Positions 8,205-16,601 of a DNA stretch of 64,000 nt are shown piece after piece. The stretch is from Pseudomonas azotoformans (GTDB lineage Bacteria > Pseudomonadota > Gammaproteobacteria > Pseudomonadales > Pseudomonadaceae). The position numbers and the translations under genes were made by a program. Under the pieces are notes generated by a model, which was given only the letters and a program-made list of their open reading frames with translations, made no database searches and was not told the DNA's origin. Position 1 is the first letter of the stretch, and every line of letters starts with the position of its first letter. The stretch is taken from assembly GCF_001579805.1 (NCBI RefSeq), contig NZ_CP014546.1, positions 558,001 to 622,000 of the forward strand, given 5' to 3'.

Positions 8205-8366
8205 TCACCGATCGATCCGACAATTTTCGAAGTCGACTTTTTCAACAGAAATGACTGTGCTCTGCTCTTCAGAGCTAACCGCTTTGGGTCGAACTGCAAC
8301 GTAAGGCAGAACAGCATCGGTCGACAGGCCAAAAAGACTTACTTCACCAGGTTTTTTTCGTGGCAT
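8205..8366 (-). CDS. Small hypothetical ORF (53 aa), possible remnant
   Basis: ATG 8366 to TGA 8205 encodes a 53-residue protein that begins MPRKKPGEVSLFGLSTDAVL. The basic start followed by a mixed acidic tail is protein-like. It lies 125 bases inside the putative attachment site, where an integrase or excisionase gene often sits, but it is too short to be an integrase and I recognise no family. No good Shine-Dalgarno sequence is visible. It could be chance, or the surviving end of an integrase-linked gene. Confidence 0.25.
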   Translation of the reverse strand: MPRKKPGEVSLFGLSTDAVLPYVAVRPKAVSSEEQSTVISVEKVDFENCRIDR

Positions 8367-8490
8367 ATGCACGTGTAATTCTAAAAAAACTGAGCATTAC
8401 ATTTTTCATGCTGAACGGTATTCCATTTGGTATTCCAGCTAGAAAATTAAATTTATATTATTAAAATATTTCAATTACATAGAACACCAA

Positions 8491-8512
8491 TTCAAATTAC
8501 CCCGGCCCACCA
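8491..8512 (+). other. tmRNA/tRNA-like 3' end, putative island attachment site
   Basis: A 22-base stretch begins TTCAAAT, continues with CCCCGGC and ends CCACCA, like the T-loop-to-CCA end of an RNA gene. It resembles the 3' end of Pseudomonas tmRNA as I remember it, apart from two substitutions and one missing base. The upstream half of the T-stem does not pair, so no complete RNA gene is present. A terminator follows at once, and base composition changes here from AT-rich to GC-rich. I read it as the right attachment site of the island. Confidence 0.45.
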
Positions 8513-8528
8513 ATACGAAGCATCGACA

Positions 8529-8555
8529 GAACCCGCCGAGTGCGGGTTTTGTTGT
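8529..8555 (+). terminator. Orphan terminator after the attachment-like site
   Basis: ACCCGC at 8531-8536 pairs with GCGGGT at 8542-8547 around CGAGT and is followed by TTTTGTTGTTT. No plus-strand gene lies upstream within the island side, so this looks like the original terminator of the RNA gene into which the island inserted. Confidence 0.65.
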
Positions 8556-8759
8556 TTCTGGGGCCTGGAAAGCGCTGTGGCATGGGCTTTCGATTTTTCC
8601 TACGCGATGCAGAGCCATTGATGAACTAGCGCAACCTCCGCCACAACGCTAACTTCCTCCCGTCACTGCTCATCAGCGACCGGCTTTGACAGGCCGAAAA
8701 GTGTAACCTTTCACACCCCTTGATAAGACGGCATGCTTAACGCGTTCCGCCTCGTTCAT

Positions 8760-8834
8760 GGCGGCTGTGCGTGGGGCATCTTCGGGTGCGCCGGGTTCCT
8801 ACACTTCCGGTCTGTCAACCCGCGTACAGCTGCC
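8760..8834 (+). ncRNA. Structured leader RNA upstream of the DUF6124 gene
   Basis: The sequence folds as a three-way junction. The closing stem is GGCGGCTGT (8760-8768) with ACAGCTGCC (8826-8834). One inner hairpin has a TTCG loop (GGCATC-TTCG-GGTGC, about 8775-8792). A second inner stem is CGGGTT (8792-8797) with AACCCG (8817-8822). I recall near-identical leaders in front of DUF6124/DUF3077 genes in many pseudomonads, but I cannot check that here. The leader ends 60 bases before the ATG. It could be a cis-regulatory RNA or a processed small RNA. Confidence 0.45.
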
Positions 8835-8894
8835 ACCCATTCCTGTTTGACAGCAGGGGGGCGGTAGCTCCTTAAACAGTGTGGGAGCTTCATC

Positions 8895-9146
8895 ATGAAA
8901 AAGATCACCCCCAATCCCCCCTCCGCAAACCTCTTTACAATCTCTCCGGACATCACCTGCGAAACCCTGCTGATCCAAGCCAGCGAAACCCTCGCCTCAC
9001 TCAACGCCATGACCACCGACCTGGCCTTCGAACTCGAAGGTGCCAGCCGTCATAAGCTGCTGGCCAGCCAGCAATTGATCGTGCTGAGCGAACTGTTGGT
9101 AGAGCGAGTACTGGTCCTCACCCAAGACACACCAGCATTCCAATAA
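8895..9146 (+). CDS. DUF6124-family (DUF3077-like) small protein
   Basis: This 83-residue protein starts MKKITPNPPSANLFTISPDI and continues into a helical region (LLIQASETLASLNAMTTDLAFEL). It matches the small DUF6124/DUF3077 family that is abundant and almost confined to pseudomonads. The function is unknown. GGGAG lies 9 bases before the ATG. It is a single-gene unit: a structured leader precedes it and a strong hairpin terminator follows it by 4 bases. It has no signal peptide or membrane segment, so it is cytoplasmic. It is the first backbone gene to the right of the island edge. Confidence 0.75.
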   Translation: MKKITPNPPSANLFTISPDITCETLLIQASETLASLNAMTTDLAFELEGASRHKLLASQQLIVLSELLVERVLVLTQDTPAFQ

Positions 9147-9150
9147 CAAA

Positions 9151-9176
9151 AAAAGGCCGAGGAAACTCGGCCTTTT
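9151..9176. terminator. Bidirectional terminator, DUF6124 gene / TonB receptor gene
   Basis: AAAGGCCGAG (9152-9161) and CTCGGCCTTT (9166-9175) enclose a GAAA loop. A-rich and T-rich flanks on both sides let it serve both convergent genes. Confidence 0.9.
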
Positions 9177-9189
9177 GCTGTCATCTACC

Positions 9190-11598
9190 TCAGAAATCCC
9201 AACGCGTCGTGACCATCACATTGCGTGGGTCGCCGTAATACGCCGAGTCATAGAAGCCGATGTTGGTGAAGTACTTTTTGTCGAACACGTTGTTGACGTT
9301 AAGCGTGGCCGACAGGTTCTGGGTCAGTTGATAGCGCGCCATCACGTCCACTAGCCAGTATGGGTCCTGGGTGAATTTTTCTGAGCGGCCGCCACCGGGG
9401 TAGCCCCAGTTGCGCACGGTTTGCCAGCCCGCGCTCTGCCAGCGTGTGCCACCACCGAGGGTGAGTTTGTCCAGGCGGCCTTGGAGTTTGTAGCTGGTGT
9501 ATAGGGTGACCTGATCCTCTGGCTCCCAGGTCGCCACCTTTTTGCCGTCGGCATCGCGGGCGATCTTGTGGGTGTAACCGGCTTGCAACTGCCAGCCTGG
9601 CGCGAGTTCGCCGGAGATCTCTGCTTCGTAGCCTTTGGTTTTGCTCTCGGTGCCCATGTACGCGTAATCGACGGCGGGCTGCGAGTTCCAGGCGGTATCG
9701 GCGATTGGGCGATTGGTCTCGTGCACTTCAAAGTAGGCGAGGCTGGCGTTCAGGCGGCCATCGAAAAATTCGCCCTTGAGGCCTATCTCGTAGTTTTTGC
9801 CCTCGTCGGGTTGAAGCATGGTGTTGGTTCGATCGCGGTACTGGGTCTGCGGCTTGAAGATTTCGGTGTAGCTGGCGTAGGCGGTGAAGTTTTCGTTGAG
9901 GTCGTACGTCAGGCCGGCGTACGGCACTACCTTGCCGCTTTCTTCGGTGTCGCTGGTGCCGGTGACTTGATAGTTGGCAACCCGCGCGCCCAGCAACAGG
10001 TGCAGCGCGTCGGTCAGGCTGAAGCGCCCGGTGACATAGGTGCCGGTCTGGCGGGTGATTTCATCACTGAAGCGGGATGCCTTGCCCCACGCAGGCTCGA
10101 TAGCCTCGCCGTGCCAGTTGTAGAAATCATAGGAGTTGTCGAAGTAGACGGGGTTACGGTAGTCCTTGCCCTTCCACCGTGAGCTGGAAACGGACTGCCC
10201 GATCACCAGTTCATGCTCACGCCCGAACAGCTCGAACGGCCCCGACGCGTACACATCCAGGCTGTCGCTGGTGGTGTCGCCGGTGTATTTGGCCGCATAG
10301 ATCGAACTCGCCGTCGCAGAATCCTGGGAGATGTAGCCCAGCGGCGCGTCATAGCCGTTGACCTGATGGTTGTACTGGCCTTTGGTGACCCAGCCGTTGT
10401 CGAAGCTGTGTTCCAGGGTGGCGAAGACAGTGTGGCTGTATTGTTGCCATGAGCCCCATTTCGGCCCGTTGTTGAACGAGCGCGGCAAGTCGAGTTTGTT
10501 GCCGGTGGCGTCGAAGATGGTACGGGTGCCAGTCCAGCTGGAACCTTTGGGGTCGCTGTCCTGGTAGTCGGCGCCCAGGGTCAACAGGGTGTCCGGGGTC
10601 AGGTCGACTTCGAGAATGCCGTAGAGCACGCTGGTCTTGCGCGAGTAGTGATCGAGGAACGATTTTTTGTCCTGATAGGCGGCCACTGCTCGACCGCGCA
10701 CGTTACCGGTGTCGGTCAGGGGGCCGCTGACGTCGACCTGCGAACGGTAGTTATCCCAGGAGCCCGCGCCCAGTTCGATGCTGCTTTTGAACTCGGAGGT
10801 CGGCTTCTTGCGGATCAGGTTGATGGTGCCGCCAGGGCCGCCGGCACCGGTCAGCAGGCCGGTAGCGCCCTTCAGCACTTCGACGCGGTCGTAGATCGCC
10901 ATGTCCGTCATGGTCTGGCCCGCTGAGTATTGGGCATCACGCAGGGTCGGTATGCCGTCGTACTGGAAGTTCTCGATGGAGAAACCGCGCGAGTAATAGT
11001 TGGTGCGTTCGGTGTCGTAGGTCGACACGGTGATGCCCGGCGTGTGGCGCATCACGTCGTCGATGGATTTGAGGCCGAAGTCATCCATGACCTGACGGGT
11101 GACCACCGAGATCGATTGCGGGGTTTCCCGTGGCGTCAGCACCAGACGCGTGGCCGTGGCGATGGTGCCAGGGGTGTACGAGCCCGTACCTTCGGTGACA
11201 GTGCCCAGTTGGTTGGCGCTGACTTGGGTGGTTTGCAATTCCACCTTGCCGTCCTGGGAGACCGGTTTGGCCACCACGCGATAGCCGCCCGGCTCACGTT
11301 CTGCCTGTAAATTCGCTGGGGCCAGCAGGCGCTCAAGGCCCTCATCCACAGAGAAACTGCCCTTCAAACCCTTGCTCTGAATACCGGCAGCCAGCGCGGA
11401 ATCGATACCGATCATCACACCCGCTTGCTGCCCAAACGCCCCCAACACACGGTCAAGACTGCCGGGCGAAATGTCATACGCTTGAGGCTGGGATTGTTCC
11501 TGGGCGGGCGCCGCCGTGGCGGCCATGACACTGTGACTGGCGGTTGCCACCGATAAGCCGAGGATAACGGTGCGCAAAGCGCTGACGCGGCTGAGCAT
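9190..11598 (-). CDS. TonB-dependent ferric-siderophore receptor with signalling domain
   Basis: This 802-residue outer-membrane receptor starts at ATG 11598 (MLSRVSALRTVILGLSVATA). The open frame runs further upstream into fecR, but that part lacks a signal peptide. A signal peptide of about 26 residues is followed by an N-terminal STN signalling domain (about 41-110), then a plug domain (about 150-260, with ETPQSISVVTRQ and RGFSIENFQYDG), and a beta barrel ending in TRWDF, whose last aromatic residue is typical of outer-membrane barrels. The STN domain means it signals to FecR when loaded with ferric siderophore. It is encoded after the sigma/anti-sigma pair, so it belongs to a FecI-FecR-FpvA-type cell-surface signalling circuit. 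I cannot name the siderophore. No biosynthesis genes are nearby, so a xenosiderophore is possible. Confidence 0.9.
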   Translation of the reverse strand: MLSRVSALRTVILGLSVATASHSVMAATAAPAQEQSQPQAYDISPGSLDRVLGAFGQQAGVMIGIDSALAAGIQSKGLKGSFSVDEGLERLLAPANLQAEREPGGYRVVAKPVSQDGKVELQTTQVSANQLGTVTEGTGSYTPGTIATATRLVLTPRETPQSISVVTRQVMDDFGLKSIDDVMRHTPGITVSTYDTERTNYYSRGFSIENFQYDGIPTLRDAQYSAGQTMTDMAIYDRVEVLKGATGLLTGAGGPGGTINLIRKKPTSEFKSSIELGAGSWDNYRSQVDVSGPLTDTGNVRGRAVAAYQDKKSFLDHYSRKTSVLYGILEVDLTPDTLLTLGADYQDSDPKGSSWTGTRTIFDATGNKLDLPRSFNNGPKWGSWQQYSHTVFATLEHSFDNGWVTKGQYNHQVNGYDAPLGYISQDSATASSIYAAKYTGDTTSDSLDVYASGPFELFGREHELVIGQSVSSSRWKGKDYRNPVYFDNSYDFYNWHGEAIEPAWGKASRFSDEITRQTGTYVTGRFSLTDALHLLLGARVANYQVTGTSDTEESGKVVPYAGLTYDLNENFTAYASYTEIFKPQTQYRDRTNTMLQPDEGKNYEIGLKGEFFDGRLNASLAYFEVHETNRPIADTAWNSQPAVDYAYMGTESKTKGYEAEISGELAPGWQLQAGYTHKIARDADGKKVATWEPEDQVTLYTSYKLQGRLDKLTLGGGTRWQSAGWQTVRNWGYPGGGRSEKFTQDPYWLVDVMARYQLTQNLSATLNVNNVFDKKYFTNIGFYDSAYYGDPRNVMVTTRWDF

Positions 11599-11707
11599 AA
11601 AGACTGTCCTGTCGTGAAAGGGTTGGGTGGACGCTTTTTTCTGCGTCTTACCCGTCTTGATGCTCGAGACGTAAAAAACTGCCGCGCGATGTAAAAATAA
11701 TTTCAGG

Positions 11708-12676
11708 TCAGGCCGGCACGACCGTGGCCAGGTAGCCAAACACCCGCTGCACGCGCACGGGCAACACTTTGGCCAGCAGGTCCAGGCTGGCCTCGGGCTG
11801 GTCCAGCGAGAACGAACCCGATACCTGCAAACCCGCCACGGCGGGATCGCAGCGCAGCACGCCGCGACGGTAGCGATCGAGTTGCTCAAGCACCTCGCGC
11901 AGTGGCATGCGCTCGGCGATCAACAGGCCTTGGGTCCAGGCGTCGGCGCTGGATGGCACGGCGGCGAGCGGCCCGCCCTGCAGACGGTCGAAACTCAATT
12001 GGTGGCCCATGCCGAGCAGGAGGCTGGCGCCGTGCGAAGGTTCGACTAAGGCGCTGCCCGACAGCATCTGCACCTGCGTACCCTGTTGGCGGGGCAGGTC
12101 GTGGCTGATGATCATCCGCGACAGCGCCGCCGGGCGTATCCATCCATTAGCCGTCTGGACCGCAGTGCCAGCGCTTGCCCCAGTGCTTAACAACAACCTG
12201 CCGAGGTTAAGTGCCAGGTGGGCACCACGGATATCCACAGCGGTGCGGGTATCCAATTGCAACTCGCCGTTATCGGCCAGGCGCAGGTGCCGTCGCTCCC
12301 CAGTAGCGGTGTGGTAATCGCTGAACAGCTCCGGCAACAGCACCCGCTCGCGTACGCTCAGACCCAGCGCGGTGACTATGCTTAAGCCAGCAAACCCCTT
12401 GAGGACCGTGCGCCGCGACGGAACACTGCGTGCCCGTAGCAACTGTCGGGCATTGGACGCAGGCAGCGCCTGGGTGTTGAGGCGCATATCGCGGCTGAGC
12501 CCGGCCAAACGCTGCCAGGCCAGTTCATGTTGCGGGTTCTCGTTGCGCCATTGCTGGCAGGCATGCTGCTCAGCAGCGCCGCAGGTGCCCGATTGCAGGG
12601 CGACCATCCAGTTCAAGGCCTGGTCCAGCACGCATTCGTCCAAGGGTTGATCGTTGGCAGACTTGAAGCGGTTCAT
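11708..12676 (-). CDS. FecR-type anti-sigma / sigma regulator
   Basis: This 322-residue inner-membrane regulator starts at ATG 12676, which overlaps the sigma-factor stop as ATGA. It has an N-terminal cytoplasmic DUF4880-like region (LDQALNWMVALQSG...CQQWRNENPQHELAWQRL), a membrane segment around VLKGFAGLSIVTALGLSV (about 95-112), and a periplasmic FecR domain with a C-terminal STN-like subdomain. FecR proteins hold the ECF sigma factor in check and release it when the cognate receptor signals. The gene lies between the sigma factor and the receptor gene, the usual order. It ends about 110 bases before the receptor start. Confidence 0.9.
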   Translation of the reverse strand: MNRFKSANDQPLDECVLDQALNWMVALQSGTCGAAEQHACQQWRNENPQHELAWQRLAGLSRDMRLNTQALPASNARQLLRARSVPSRRTVLKGFAGLSIVTALGLSVRERVLLPELFSDYHTATGERRHLRLADNGELQLDTRTAVDIRGAHLALNLGRLLLSTGASAGTAVQTANGWIRPAALSRMIISHDLPRQQGTQVQMLSGSALVEPSHGASLLLGMGHQLSFDRLQGGPLAAVPSSADAWTQGLLIAERMPLREVLEQLDRYRRGVLRCDPAVAGLQVSGSFSLDQPEASLDLLAKVLPVRVQRVFGYLATVVPA

Positions 12677-13182
12677 GCCGCGTACACCGCCAGGTAGCAA
12701 TGGCGATAGGCTTTGAGCATGGCTTTTTGCACCACATTCACGCTGAGGTTCATGCGTTCGGCGATCTGTGGATAAGTCAGGCCATCCAACTGGGACAGCA
12801 GGAAAATCTCGCGCACCTTGCTGCCCAGCCCGTCCAGCACCTGGCCTACTGCATCCAGCGCTTCGAGTACCAGCAAGCGGGTTTCCGGTGAAGGCATGTG
12901 CTCGGGTTCCAGGATCGTCAGTGATTGCTCATAGGCGCGCTCCAGCGCCTGACGACGGAAATACTGCCCACACAAACGGCTGGCAACCGTCGTCAGATAA
13001 GCACGCGGCTCACGGAAAACCGGCACGGTGCCGCTGCTCAAAATCCGCACGAAGGTATCCTGCGCCAGGTCCAGAGCCTGCTCCTGCCCGCCCAACTTGC
13101 GCCGCAGCAACTGCACTACCCAGCTGTGATGCTGGGCATAGAGCTCGCCCACGACCTGATGGGCAGAAGAAGATGAGGCCAT
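12673..13182 (-). CDS. ECF RNA polymerase sigma factor, FecI-type (iron starvation)
   Basis: This 169-residue ECF sigma factor carries region 2 (VVQLLRRKLGGQEQALDLAQDTFVRIL) and region 4 (DGLTYPQIAERMNLSVNVVQKAMLKAYRHC, a helix-turn-helix). It should direct polymerase to the downstream receptor gene when FecR releases it. The start is ATG 13182. A Fur-like box lies 42 bases upstream, consistent with iron repression. The gene overlaps fecR by four bases. Its size and domain content are normal for iron-starvation sigma factors. Which siderophore it responds to cannot be told from sequence. Confidence 0.92.
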   Translation of the reverse strand: MASSSSAHQVVGELYAQHHSWVVQLLRRKLGGQEQALDLAQDTFVRILSSGTVPVFREPRAYLTTVASRLCGQYFRRQALERAYEQSLTILEPEHMPSPETRLLVLEALDAVGQVLDGLGSKVREIFLLSQLDGLTYPQIAERMNLSVNVVQKAMLKAYRHCYLAVYAA

Positions 13183-13223
13183 CGGTGTGATATCCAGGGG
13201 GACGGCTGCGAAAAGTTACACAT

Positions 13224-13242
13224 GATAATACTTCTCATTAGA
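13224..13242. promoter_or_regulatory. Fur-box-like site upstream of the sigma factor
   Basis: GATAATACTTCTCATTAGA at 13224-13242 keeps the GATAAT and TCATTA halves of the classical 19-base Fur consensus. It sits between the sigma-factor start at 13182 and the divergent gene at 13349, in promoter position for the former. Confidence 0.7.
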
Positions 13243-13348
13243 GACAGGTTAGGAGTTTCTTACTGAGCGTGGCACCTGCCCTCTTGGACTCCCCCGTACT
13301 TCCCATTACCCTGCTCTCCTCTATCAGACATCCGGAAGTCCGATACCC

Positions 13349-14374
13349 GTGTTCAAGCCACTCGCCGTTCTCACCCTCGCCTGCGCTCCTCTGCTTGCCA
13401 CCGCCGCCGACCTGGCCGGTGTCTGGACGGGCACCTTGGGCAAATCCGCGATTACCGTCTGTTTCAATGGAGCCCACGGCGCCAATGGCAGTTACTACTA
13501 CCAACGCATTCTCACGCCCATTCAACTGACCCAAGCCAACGCCAGCGAGCCCTGGGTGGAAGAAGGGCAAACCGGTTTCTGGCAGTTGGACGACCCGCAA
13601 GGCGATACGTTGACCGGCACCTGGAGCAAAGCCATTGGCGGCAAAAGCCTGGCGCTGATGCTCAAACGCGCGGACACGGACAGTTGTGCCAGCGACACCT
13701 ATAACAACCCGCTTGAGGCCACGCCGCCTGCGGTGAAGGTCGAGAAGAAGACCTTCGCCGAACACGCCTATCAGGTGAAGACCCAAGGCGGGCAGGTGAT
13801 CCTGAAACTCGAAGGCGACGGGGAAGCCATCGATAAGATCAACCGGGATCTCGCGCGCATGGCCATCAATCCGGATGGCCAGACCGATTTTTATAGAGAG
13901 CGGCGTAACTCACTGGATCAAAGCGGCAGCACCAGCACCAGCGAGATCACGGTGGAACCGTTCTACTGGTCATCGCACTGGATCACCGTGCGTTTCTATC
14001 GCTGGTCAGCGGGTTACGGGCGCGGGGGGATCAGTTGGGGCCTGCACAGTTGGAACCTGCAAACCGGTGAAAAGGTCGACCCCTGGACCTGGCTGAGCGG
14101 CCATGAGCAATGGGACAGCCCCTATTCCGGCCAGGTCAAACTGCCCGCCACCTTCAGCGCCTGGCTGGCCAAACAAACCACCGTCGACGAAGGGTGCCCG
14201 GCCGTGACCAGCTACTCCACCTTCGACTTGAGCTTCAACACCCAGGGCCTGCAACTCTCCACACCCGCCCAAGGCGATGGCTGTGACAACGAACTGAGTT
14301 TCACGTGGGAACAATTGGAACCGGTGCTGACGGCCCAAGGCAAAGCTGCTGTGCCCAGCTTGAAAGCACCCTGA
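13349..14374 (+). CDS. Secreted/periplasmic protein of unknown function
   Basis: This 341-residue protein starts at GTG 13349 and begins MFKPLAVLTLACAPLLATAA, a convincing signal peptide. No ATG alternative or strong Shine-Dalgarno sequence is visible. The first part (LAGVWTGTLGKSAITVCFNG) and a paired GTWSKA element suggest a small beta-rich domain, and the rest contains several WSxHW-type aromatic motifs. I recognise no family. It is divergent from the sigma factor and shares its promoter region, but its job is unclear. It is followed after 124 bases by the glycosyltransferase gene. Confidence 0.6.
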   Translation: MFKPLAVLTLACAPLLATAADLAGVWTGTLGKSAITVCFNGAHGANGSYYYQRILTPIQLTQANASEPWVEEGQTGFWQLDDPQGDTLTGTWSKAIGGKSLALMLKRADTDSCASDTYNNPLEATPPAVKVEKKTFAEHAYQVKTQGGQVILKLEGDGEAIDKINRDLARMAINPDGQTDFYRERRNSLDQSGSTSTSEITVEPFYWSSHWITVRFYRWSAGYGRGGISWGLHSWNLQTGEKVDPWTWLSGHEQWDSPYSGQVKLPATFSAWLAKQTTVDEGCPAVTSYSTFDLSFNTQGLQLSTPAQGDGCDNELSFTWEQLEPVLTAQGKAAVPSLKAP

Positions 14375-14498
14375 GGAAGCATTCAGCCTTACAAAAATCC
14401 AACACTCGTTCACGAAATATTCAGAAACGCCCACGGATACTAGCCCATTGCAATGACCGTTCCCCCGGACGGTCCTCCTGCCCTGGTAGCCACACTCC

Positions 14499-15932
14499 AT
14501 GACACGTCCTGCTCCCCTGCTGCTCCTGCTTGCTGGTCTGTTGTTCTTCTTTGCCCTGGGCAACCATGAGCTGCAAGGCTCCACCGAAGCCCGCGTCGCC
14601 GGGATCGCTATGGCCATGCACCTGGACAATAACTGGGTAGTGCCTCAGTTGTTTCGTGAGCCGTTTCTGGAAAAACCACCTCTGAGCCTGTGGATCGACG
14701 CCGGGGCGATTCGCCTGTTCGGCGGCACCACCTGGGCCGTGCGCCTGGCTTCGGCGTTTGCAGGTCTGTTCAGCGTGATGCTGCTTTACACGATGCTGCG
14801 CCGGTTCGGACGACCGCAGACGCTGGCGTTCAGCGCGGCCTTGATCCTGGCGACCATGGCCAGTTACTGGAGCAACGCGCGCGGCGTCGGTGAGGACTCG
14901 CTGCTCACCCTCGGCGTGACCACTGCGCTGCTGGCGTTCTACCAGGCCGTTCGGCCCGATCGCCAAGGCTCCAGCACCGGCGCATGGGCACTGTTTACTG
15001 CCGGGATGGTGATCGCCACCCTCAGCAAAGGCGTACTGGGCCTGGCCATGCCGGGCATTGTGATTTTTGTGTACCTGGCCAGCACCAGCCTGATGGACAA
15101 ACGCCTGCAGATTGGTGACTGGCTCAAGCCCGCGCTGTTTACCTTGCTGGCGCTGATACCGCTGGTGATCTGGCTGGGGTTCCTGTTCCAGCGCGGTGGT
15201 ATGCAGGCGGTGGCCGAAGTGTTGCTGACCAACAGTGTCGGCCGTTTCAGCGGCTCGTTTGTCGAGGCTGGGCATTACGAGCCGTTCTACTACTACATCG
15301 CCAAGCTGCCCGAGGCGTTCCTGCCGTGGAATATCCTGGTGTACCTGGGCCTGTGGCATTTCCGCAAAAGCCTGGTGCGCAATCGCTACCACCTGTTCTT
15401 CAGCGTCTGGCTGGTGGCGCAGTTCACCCTGCTGACCCTGGCGTCGAGCAAACGCACCGTTTACCTGATGGCACTCACCCCCGCCGCCAGCGTCCTGGCC
15501 GCAGAATATGCACGGGTGTTGCTGGACTGGCTGAAAACCCACAAACCCGCGCTGCATAAACATCACAGAACCGTGGTGGGCGGCGTTTTCACCCTGGCCG
15601 TGGGTTGCTACTTGATCGCCGCCTTATGGTTCGCGCCCAAAGCCGATGTGCGCCAGTCGTTCGTACCGGTGATCAGCCAGGTCCAGGCATTCAGAGACGA
15701 AGGTAAGGAAGTGGTGTTGTTCCAGCCCAACGAGCGCATCGCCGGGGCCAGCGTGTTCTATCTGCAGGCCTATTTGCCGATCCTGCAAACCGAAGCCGAG
15801 TTGCACCGCTATCTCGGTGCCAAGCCCGGCAACATTGCGTTGCTGGACCATACCAACGACCTGGCCACCCCGGTGAAGGTGATCAGGCAGATGTCGATCA
15901 ATCGCCAGCCTTACTACTTCGTCGAGCAGTAA
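14499..15932 (+). CDS. ArnT-like PMT-family glycosyltransferase
   Basis: This 477-residue integral membrane protein has about ten or more hydrophobic segments and the family-39 start: a first helix, then an acidic loop HELQGSTEARVAGIAMAM containing the E-A-R triplet, then FLEKPPLSLWI. This matches the ArnT/PMT group, which moves sugars from lipid-phosphate donors to lipid A or proteins at the periplasmic face. ArnT itself usually has about 550 residues, so this is a shorter relative. The acceptor is unknown. No arnBCD genes are present here, so direct aminoarabinose transfer is not supported. It appears to be transcribed alone. Confidence 0.8.
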   Translation: MTRPAPLLLLLAGLLFFFALGNHELQGSTEARVAGIAMAMHLDNNWVVPQLFREPFLEKPPLSLWIDAGAIRLFGGTTWAVRLASAFAGLFSVMLLYTMLRRFGRPQTLAFSAALILATMASYWSNARGVGEDSLLTLGVTTALLAFYQAVRPDRQGSSTGAWALFTAGMVIATLSKGVLGLAMPGIVIFVYLASTSLMDKRLQIGDWLKPALFTLLALIPLVIWLGFLFQRGGMQAVAEVLLTNSVGRFSGSFVEAGHYEPFYYYIAKLPEAFLPWNILVYLGLWHFRKSLVRNRYHLFFSVWLVAQFTLLTLASSKRTVYLMALTPAASVLAAEYARVLLDWLKTHKPALHKHHRTVVGGVFTLAVGCYLIAALWFAPKADVRQSFVPVISQVQAFRDEGKEVVLFQPNERIAGASVFYLQAYLPILQTEAELHRYLGAKPGNIALLDHTNDLATPVKVIRQMSINRQPYYFVEQ

Positions 15933-15947
15933 GGCTGGCGCGGGGCA

Positions 15948-16436
15948 TCAGTGCTTGGTGAGCTTGTCCAGGTAACCCATGGCAAACGCCGACACCACGA
16001 AGGTCATGTGGATGATCACGTACCACATCAGGTGCTGCGGATCGACGTTCTTGGCGTCCATGAAGATACGCAGCAAGTGGATGGACGAAATCGCCACGAT
16101 GGAGGCCGCCACTTTCATCTTCAACGACGAAGAGTCCATGGTGCCCAGCCAGTTGAGTTTTTCTTTGTTCTCATCGATATCCAACTGCGAGACGAAGTTC
16201 TCGTAGCCGGAGATCATCACCATCACCAACAAGCCGCCGACCAGTGCCATGTCGATCAACGACAACAGCAACAGGATCACTTCAGCTTCCAGCATCGTGA
16301 AGATATTGGGAATGACGTGAATGATTTCCTGGAAGAACTTCAGCGCCAGGATCAACAAGCCCAAGGACAGCCCGAGATAAATAGGCGCCAGCAGCCAGCG
16401 TGAGGCGTACATAGTATTTTCGATGAAGCGTTCCAT
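15948..16436 (-). CDS. YqhA / UPF0114 (TIGR00645) family inner-membrane protein
   Basis: This 162-residue protein has four hydrophobic helices and the family start [20 protein letters not shown]. Other recognisable elements are [27 protein letters not shown] and the conserved tail with [11 protein letters not shown]. The YqhA family is widespread in proteobacteria with unknown function, and its fold is thought to be a small helical bundle in the inner membrane. The gene is convergent with the glycosyltransferase, 15 bases apart. It has a single-gene layout. The start is well placed behind a GATCCC leader without a strong Shine-Dalgarno sequence. Confidence 0.88.
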   Translation of the reverse strand: MERFIENTMYASRWLLAPIYLGLSLGLLILALKFFQEIIHVIPNIFTMLEAEVILLLLSLIDMALVGGLLVMVMISGYENFVSQLDIDENKEKLNWLGTMDSSSLKMKVAASIVAISSIHLLRIFMDAKNVDPQHLMWYVIIHMTFVVSAFAMGYLDKLTKH

Positions 16437-16601
16437 GGGATCTCACACAGCTTGTTTAAAATGGCGGCGAGTATACCAGCCGCCACAAGACACCTGTAAT
16501 CGCCGGAAAACTGACCTGTGCGGCATCTGTAAGAGAATTTTTCTGCTAGTGTCGAGCCCAATAACAACTCGGCTCGATGACGTCGGACAGGAAAAACTCA
16601 G

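Noticed and set aside
11599..11889. N-terminal extension of the TonB receptor frame
   Set aside because: It overlaps fecR and precedes a proper signal peptide beginning at 11598, so it is untranslated.
14421..15566. 381-codon minus-strand frame over the glycosyltransferase
   Set aside because: It is Gln/His-rich antisense, and the plus-strand gene has membrane helices and PMT motifs.
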